Shown one piece after another: positions 58,386-64,000 of a stretch of DNA of 64,000 nt. Location: NCBI GenBank assembly GCA_021521415.1, contig JAIQDT010003830.1:1-64000 (forward strand), given 5' to 3'. Below the pieces are notes generated by a model. The model was not told the DNA's origin and did not search any database. It saw only the letters and a program-made list of their open reading frames with translations. This DNA is from Bidens hawaiensis. Taxonomy: Eukaryota; Streptophyta; Magnoliopsida; Asterales; Asteraceae. Position 1 is the first letter of the stretch. Each line of letters opens with the position of its first letter. The translations under genes and the position numbers were made by a program.

Positions 58386-60598
58386 TCTATGAGGAATAAA
58401 GGTAAAAAAAACTATAAGATAAGGAGTAAATTGCGTAAATACTTATGAGATGACGTAATCAATGCGATCATTGTGGGATAACTTGATGAGGAGATGAGGT
58501 CAGTTCAAAAGTTTAAATTTATTTGATTAGGTTAACTTAACAAACCACTAACGAAAAAAAAATTGTTCTTGGCCTCCCATGAGCATTCAATGGCAGTTTG
58601 AATGGCCCAACTAACAAACGAATAAATTTACTGAGTTGGACAGCCCATGAGCATTCCATGGCATTTTAACTTGACCAACTAATTAACGAATTATCAATGC
58701 AAAAGACTTAGACGGCCCATGAGCATTACATGGCATTTTAATTGTATTTAACTGTACCAACTAATTTACGAATTATCAATGCAAGAGATTTGGACGGCCG
58801 ATGGGCGTTACATGGAATTATAACTGTACCTACTAAATAACAAACTAAAGAGATGAAAATGTGTGTAGTTGGAGAATACCGTGAATCACCATGTATGATT
58901 AACTCCAACAAAAACATAATGTTTAAAATAGTTGAGAAATGGATAGTATGAGTGCCCATGGGTTCCATGGATTTTTCACCCAACTAACCACTTAAAATAA
59001 CATAACACAATAATCGAAAAAGAACAAATTTAGCCACGAATCACCGTGAATTCGGTTTAAAAACAAATTGCAACCGCTAATGCGGTTACCGGTTACGTTT
59101 GGCAGACTAGGGTGTCGGTCATATGAAAGTTGTTTCCCACTTTGGCCAATAAGATCGAGTACTGTGGTCAGGTTATCCCCCAGGTAAGGAATATTGTCTT
59201 ACAGTGGGTTCTCCGAACAGATTTGCCAAGGCCCGACCCAAAGTTCTCTTCCCCTTCTAGTTACTACAGGATTTTTCACACAAGATAGCCCTAAGGTGAA
59301 AGAGTAAAAATAACACTAGGTAATTCTTAGGGAATTTCCCAACACTAAAAGATAATCTACTTGATTTAATGTAATTAAGAAAAATTATCTTTGAGGTTGA
59401 GGCGTAGCCTCGAAGTTATGTGTGTGCATGAAAATATAATAATAAACTATAATTAAATAATTAACTAGGAAAGATGTAAAATAATGCGATCATTGTGTGA
59501 TAACTTGATGAGGAGATGAGGTCAGTTCAAAAATTTAAATTTATTTGATTAGGTTAACTTAACAAACAACTAACGAAAAAAAATTTGTTTCCTGGCCTCC
59601 CATGAGCATTCCATGGCAGTTTGAATGGCCCGACTAACAAACGAATAAATTTACTGAGTTGGACGGCCCATGAGTGTTCCATGACATTTTAACTGTACCA
59701 ACTAATTAACGAATTATCAATGCAAGAGACTTAGATGGCCCATGAACATTACATGGCATTTTAATTGTATTTAACTGTACCAACTAATTTACAAATTATC
59801 AATGCAAGAGATTTGGATGGCCGATGGGCGTTACATGGCATTTTAACTGTACCTACTAAATAACAAACTAAAGAGATGAAAATGCGTGTAGTTGGAGAAT
59901 ACCTTGAATCACCATGTATGATTAACTCCAAAAAAAACATAATGTTTAAAATAAGTTGAGAAATGGATAGTATGAGTGCCCATGGGTTTCATGGATTTTT
60001 CACCCAACTAACCACTTAAAATAACATAACACAATAATCGAAAAAAACTGAATTTAGCCACGAATCACCGTGAATTCGGTTTAAAAACAAATTGCAACCG
60101 CTAATGCGGTTACCGGTTACGTTTGGTAGACTAGGGTGTCGGTCATACGAAAGTTGTTTCCCACTTTGGCCAAAAAGATCGAGTACTGTGGTCAGGTTAT
60201 CCCCCAGGTAAGGAATATCGTCTTACATTAGGTTCTCCGAACCGATTTGCCAAGGTCCGACCCAAAGTTCTCTTCCCCTTCAAGTTACTACAGGATTTGT
60301 CATACAAGCTAGCCCTAAGATGAAAGAGTAAAAACAACACTAGGGAATTCTTTAGGAATTTCTCAAAAATAAAAGACAATCTACTTGATTTAATGTAATT
60401 AAGAAAAATTATCTTTGAGGTTGAGCCATAGCCTCGGAGTTATGTGTGTGCATGAAAATATAATAATAAACTACAATTAAATAATTAACTAGGAAAGTTG
60501 TAAAAGAATTAATTTGAACACATAAGGCAAGCAGATAAGCACGTATGGGGTTCCTAAGAATGTTATAAGGCACTACTAACGACTTAACTTAAACCTAG
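58386..60598 (-). other. TG-2 leader with large duplication
   Basis: Non-coding leader between primer-binding site and gag. Most of it is a 1,022-bp tandem duplication (58461-60504). Confidence 0.75.
58461..60504. repeat. 1,022-bp tandem duplication with ~70-80-bp subrepeats
   Basis: AATGCGATCATTGTG begins the units at 58461 and 59483; by eye the two are about 95% or more identical. Inside each unit, CCCATGAGCATT-type words followed by CATGGCA recur four times (in the first unit near 58575, 58641, 58713 and 58796). TG-1 has a single unit. Confidence 0.9.
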
Positions 60599-60611
60599 CT
60601 CTGATACAATT
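60599..60611 (-). promoter_or_regulatory. TG-2 primer-binding site, degenerate
   Basis: Minus strand reads ATTGTATCAGAG next to the LTR, against TTGGTATCAGAG in TG-1. The LTR end TGTGACA has also decayed (TATCA on the plus strand at 60613). Confidence 0.65.
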
Positions 60612-61320
60612 CTATCAATCCCCAACATAAGACGGAAATGTTGGGTCACAAACAGATTGTTCACAGCTCTCAAGGTACTATCATGCAATATTTAAAAGTG
60701 ACAATATCTATTAAATTCAATTAAATAATTCAATTATTTCAAGTGCAAAATATTGAAATAAAAGAAACAATAGGAATACAAATTTAAAATTTATAAAAGT
60801 CTTGATTAATCCTTTTAGCTTAAATCATTCCTAATTCTTCACCAATCTTGCAATTAATTCAATCTAAAACCTGCATATGTGTATAAAATAAAAATAGATT
60901 TGTTAACACTAGGTTGTGTGGGTAAAACACAAGTTATTTCAATACAATATAATATGAGAAAAATAAGCAAATTGTCCTTATCAGATTTACAATCAAGCCA
61001 AATCATGTAATATTGAAGGCAAATAATGATGAGCGGGCTAAATCGTTGCCATGTGAATCGGGCTTTGATTACCATAATTGTGTTGTCGGTGAGACCATTG
61101 TCATGCGATCGGACGCCAGCTATTACGACAGTAGTATGATCATACTAATATGTGAATATGATGGACCTCTCCGAATGCGTTCAAATAAACAAATTAACAA
61201 GTAGAAATTTAGCCACATAATTGATAGCACGCAAGGATAACAGTTGCTACTATGAATACTAATAGTTTGCAAATATTGTAAGTACAAATATGACTTCAAA
61301 ACATTTAAAATATAAGTAAA

Positions 61321-61332
61321 GGGGGGGGGGGG
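61321..61332. repeat. (G)12 homopolymer
   Basis: Expanded from a short C-run that is only four or five long in the two TG-1 LTRs. It is prone to sequencing error. Confidence 0.9.
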
Positions 61333-61929
61333 TGATTACCCACCTTATACGTAAGAGGAAATAATATGATAAGGATGGTAAAACACTCATCAAGTTTGTC
61401 GAGAAAATAAACGGATAAATCCTAAGTAAGATAATAACAGAGAAATAACTACGGATTAATGAATGGGTTAAAAGAGACTGATATACGAACGGTTATTTGA
61501 GAGTTTAATATAATTTGTTTAAAGTTTATTTTATAACGGTTATTAAGATTTTATAGGTAAAAATAAAATAATCCTTTCACTTATAAATATTAAAGTTGTA
61601 ACAATATATAAATATAAAATATTTGTCCAATAATTATTTTTAACATGTAAAATATTAAGATATATTTATTATTTTTATTAGGTATATTAAACTAAAAACC
61701 TTTTAGCATCTTTAATATTTAAAACTTTTATCAATTTATAACATATTTATATACATATATATACATACATATACATACATATACTTTTAACAAGGACTCA
61801 GGAAAACACATGTTAATATGTCAGTTTTAATAAAATATCAATTAAATATTAATCTTTATTATATTTATAATATTATTTTGTGATTTAATATAATTAAATA
61901 TCCAAAAAATATGTTTCCAGAAACAAATA

Positions 61930-62005
61930 GGGCTAGGGGGACTCGAACCCACGCCCCCAAGGGTCCAGTGACTTAGCCAATATGCACCAGCCAACGGGGC
62001 TGGTG
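61930..62005 (-). promoter_or_regulatory. tRNA-like segment with B box in TG-2 LTR
   Basis: Minus strand: an A-box-like AGCCCCGTTGGCTGG (62003-61989) and a strong B box GGGTTCGAGTCCC (61950-61938), ending CTAGCCC. The T-arm is well formed. Position and flanks (AATCCTAGGG on one side, TTTTTGG...TTTAATTAT on the other) match the TG-1 segment at 17345-17426. Confidence 0.6.
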
Positions 62006-62344
62006 TCTAACTCAGATTTTAAATGAAAACACTAATTTAAATACCAACAGATTAGAGGACCCCGGGAAAATAAGAGCCCTAGGATTCACAATTGGCTGAT
62101 TGATCATAGGGTTACTGTTTAGCGTGGAAGGACGAACAGAACCATATTAAATAGTACCTTTACAATGTTAAATGGAGGGTTAATTTGTAAGAACAGAGCC
62201 GACTAAGAACGCGATGAAGAACATACGTGAGAAACAAAGTTAATCCAATTAAAGATGGGGCTTTTGTAGGCGACAAGTATTAGGTCATGCACACGAATTT
62301 AATTGAGTTAATATAGTCTCTGGTTGTAATACATGTAATATGTT

Positions 62345-62972
62345 TGTTGGTGCATAATGTCAGTAGTTCATAGTCTAGTGTCTGTAATCGAGTCTGTAAT
62401 GTTTAATTATGTTTTGTATGTTTAAGTGAAGTTACTGACAAGTTCGCTTAACAGGCGAACTTGTTAGTCAAGCGAACCCTCCTGGCAAAGAAAGAAAGGC
62501 AGGTTCAGGCAATTGATCAAAAAAAGATTTCCTTCCCTTTCTTTATGACAGAGCAATTGAATGCAGCGGTGCAGGGCCTCTAAGATTATGAATAAGCTAT
62601 TCATTTTCCGTCCTATTGAAGAAATTCGGCATGATGGTAGTAGAGTAGTCGATCTGATCTCGCGCGCGGGCGGATAGAAATGGAAAACTTCGCCTGAACA
62701 TGCCAGGCAAAGTTGTCGTGTATAAATAGTCCTAGGTTACGGCTTGGTTTGTAATCGTGGTTTAAGTTCGTGTCAGTTGTTCAAGTTCATTGTAACGTGA
62801 GGACGAGAGTCTGTAACAGTGATATTACATCACGTGTTTGAGTTATAATATATAACGTGTGTTCGTTTCGTGTGTTCGTGTGATTCGTGTTCTATACTCG
62901 TAACTATCTACGCAGGGATTCCGCACCTGAGTAGACCGAGATATCTCGTGCGATCCGTCCAGGGAACCTACA
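62345..62972 (+). repeat. Cop 5' LTR, 628 bp
   Basis: Starts TGTTGGTGCATA and ends AACCTACA just before the primer-binding site. TATA box TATAAATA is at 62721-62728. Several AAGTTCGC/GCGAACTT words foreshadow the leader repeats. Confidence 0.85.
62721..62728 (+). promoter_or_regulatory. TATA box of Cop LTR
   Basis: TATAAATA lies about 250 bases before the LTR end, a usual place for a copia LTR promoter. Confidence 0.6.
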
Positions 62973-62974
62973 AT

Positions 62975-62987
62975 TGGTATCAGAGCG
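62975..62987 (+). promoter_or_regulatory. Cop primer-binding site
   Basis: TGGTATCAGAGCG two bases after the LTR end, matching initiator tRNA-Met. Confidence 0.9.
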
Positions 62988-63173
62988 TTTGCTCGATTGT
63001 GTGGTTCGGGATATTCACGTGGGTGTAGAAATCGTCCCGTTTCGACTATTCGCGGGACGTGTTTTCTGTGTTTTTGAGTCAATCTTACCTCCTACCATCG
63101 TATTCAAGCCTTTGCACCGTCAAAAACCTGGTAAAAACCAGATTTCAGATCTGCAAAAACGTCCGTGTTCATC

Positions 63174-63412
63174 AGGCGAAGTTGCCGTCAGGATACGTAG
63201 GGTTTCGGCGAAGATATAAGTTTAAGCGAAGTTATCCACAACTTCGCCTACCTTCTCAAGTTCGCCTAACTCAGCGAAGTTCTCTACAACTCCGCCTACC
63301 TCCTAAGTTCGCTTACCTTAAGCGAAGTTAATCATCTGCGAAGTTCTTCAGCGAAGTTAATCAGCGGCGAAGTTAAGGCCTAAGCGAAGTTATCCGTAAC
63401 TTCGCCTACAGT
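63174..63412 (+). repeat. GCGAAGTT / AACTTCGC motif array in Cop leader
   Basis: GCGAAGTT occurs about eight times, and AACTTCGC or close variants several times, within 240 bases of untranslated leader. Neighbouring inverted copies can pair as stems. Confidence 0.85.
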
Positions 63413-63463
63413 ACTTTTCAGAAAATTTTGATTTTTTTTCGGGTTTCTTACTTTTCGGGAAAG

Positions 63464-64000
63464 ATGTCGTCGATTAACATCTCTGAGTTAGTGAAGATGG
63501 AAGTTGAAGCAGGGTCAGCTACTAAGGCCCCAAGATTGCTGAAGGGAACCGATTTCGTTGCATGGAAGGATCGGTTCATACAATATGTCAAGTACCAAGA
63601 TGCGAAGATGTGGGTATGCATCCAGGATGGTTATATTCCACCAGTTATGGAGTATGAAGGTCGTGATCAAATCAAAAAGTATAGCAAAATGGAAGAAGAA
63701 GAGAAAAAGATGTATGAGGCCGAGAGCAAGGCTCATGCTGCTATTACTATGGCTCTTCCACAAGAGATCCTTCATACGTTTAGAAAGTACACGTCAGCAA
63801 GAGAGCTTTGGGAAGCTCTTGAGAACAAATTTGAAGGGAATGTAGGAATCCGTGCTTCAAAGACAAAATTGCTCAAAACCCAGTTCTCAGTCTTCAAGTA
63901 TTTGAAGAATGAATCTTTAGATGATATTATCACTCGATATTACCATCTGATGACTGAATTGAGCAACTATTCAATTTCCTACCGAGAAGAAGAAATAGTT
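63464..64000 (+). CDS. gag: Cop gag, N-terminal 179 codons (partial)
   Basis: ATG at 63464 (MSSINISELVKM) opens a frame with no stop to the window end. Features typical of copia gag (UBN2-type): LLKGTDFVAWKDRFIQYVKY near residue 30, MALPQEILHTFRKYTSARELWEALENKFEGN near 110-140, then KLLKTQF and DDIITRYYHLMTELSNY. It would encode the particle-forming protein. The zinc knuckle, protease, integrase, RT and RNase H would follow outside the window. This is the only gag in the window without visible damage, so Cop may be a young or intact copy. Confidence 0.85.
   Translation, partial: MSSINISELVKMEVEAGSATKAPRLLKGTDFVAWKDRFIQYVKYQDAKMWVCIQDGYIPPVMEYEGRDQIKKYSKMEEEEKKMYEAESKAHAAITMALPQEILHTFRKYTSARELWEALENKFEGNVGIRASKTKLLKTQFSVFKYLKNESLDDIITRYYHLMTELSNYSISYREEEIV

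Larger units (their letters stand above)
44951..62344 (-). mobile_element. TG-2: gag-only LTR element (TR-GAG-like), interrupted
   Basis: Minus strand. 5' LTR 60613 rightward to 62344, where Cop interrupts it. Degenerate primer-binding site 60599-60611, leader with a 1,022-bp tandem duplication, gag split by Gy3, polypurine tract 45607-45623, 3' LTR 45606-44951 ending abruptly against the Gy4 LTR. Without Gy3 the interior is about 4.4 kb and holds gag but no pol. The 44960-45133 part of one LTR aligns with 62170-62344 of the other, confirming the pairing. Confidence 0.75.
60613..62344 (-). repeat. TG-2 5' LTR, interrupted by Cop
   Basis: Inner end at 60613. The first ~150 bases match the reverse complement of the TG-1 LTR end (14930-15079). 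A run of 12 G (61321-61332) stands where TG-1 has CTCCCC on the other strand. It contains the tRNA-like segment (61930-62005). The outer ~470 bases should lie beyond the Cop insertion. Confidence 0.75.
62345..64000 (+). mobile_element. Cop: Ty1/copia element, 5' part (runs off window)
   Basis: 5' LTR 62345-62972, primer-binding site 62975, structured leader, gag from 63464 open to the window edge. It is inserted in the TG-2 5' LTR. Comparison with 45128-45133 shows the target AATATGTT, suggesting ATGTT as the TSD, but the other end is outside. Confidence 0.85.

Noticed and set aside
61930..62005. Functional tRNA gene
   Set aside because: No full cloverleaf with paired acceptor stem could be drawn by eye; the A box is weak and the segment is shared with a diverged copy in TG-1.

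Overview
This is a stretch of plant nuclear DNA built almost entirely from LTR retrotransposons inserted into one another. The evidence is chromodomain-bearing Ty3/gypsy polyproteins, primer-binding sites matching the 3' end of initiator tRNA-Met (TGGTATCAGAGC), 5-bp target-site duplications, a Cassandra-type element with 5S rRNA-derived LTRs, a hAT-like MITE and AT-rich non-coding filler. The host is probably a dicot. Asteraceae is a weak guess from the style of the gag proteins. I found no ordinary single-copy host gene.

Names used here. Gy1, Gy2 and Gy3 are chromodomain Ty3/gypsy (Tekay/Del-like) families. Gy4 is an old gypsy-type element with no recognisable pol. TG is a gag-only (TR-GAG-like) LTR family with copies TG-1 and TG-2. 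Cass is the Cassandra-like TRIM. Cop is a Ty1/copia element.

Layout. 1-8112: Gy1 element, minus strand, 3' LTR cut by the window edge, gag-pol dead. 8113-13965: unrecognised AT-rich DNA holding a Gy1 solo LTR (9010-11247, TSD CAGTG) and a hAT-like MITE (12526-12760). 13966-18671: TG-1, plus strand. 18672-22053: remnant of the Gy4 5' LTR, split by a second Gy1 solo LTR (19629-21856, TSD AGAGT). 22054-26811: Gy4 interior. 26812-44950: Gy4 3' LTR, split by a third Gy1 solo LTR (28094-42562, TSD TGTGG), which is itself split by a complete Gy2 element (29470-41786, TSD TCTTT). The same Gy4 LTR also carries Cass (43179-44002). 44951-62344: TG-2, minus strand, with its gag interrupted by a complete Gy3 element (46865-57479, TSD ATTGA). 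62345-64000: 5' LTR, leader and gag start of Cop, inserted in the TG-2 5' LTR and running off the window.

How the parts relate. Gy2 and Gy3 look recent, with LTR pairs nearly identical by eye, but both carry nonsense changes. Gy2 gag-pol is one 1,568-codon frame with three in-frame stops. Gy3 has stops, frameshifts and an altered protease active site. TG and Cass lack pol and must have depended on enzymes from autonomous relatives. The least explained items are: an extra ORF upstream of gag in Gy2 and Gy3 (with a C-terminal membrane segment in Gy2, and a coiled coil plus acidic repeat in Gy3); tRNA-like Pol III box sequences inside the TG LTRs; a hairpin with covarying stem just before the polypurine tract of three gypsy families; and arrays of short inverted motifs in the Gy1 LTR and the Cop leader.
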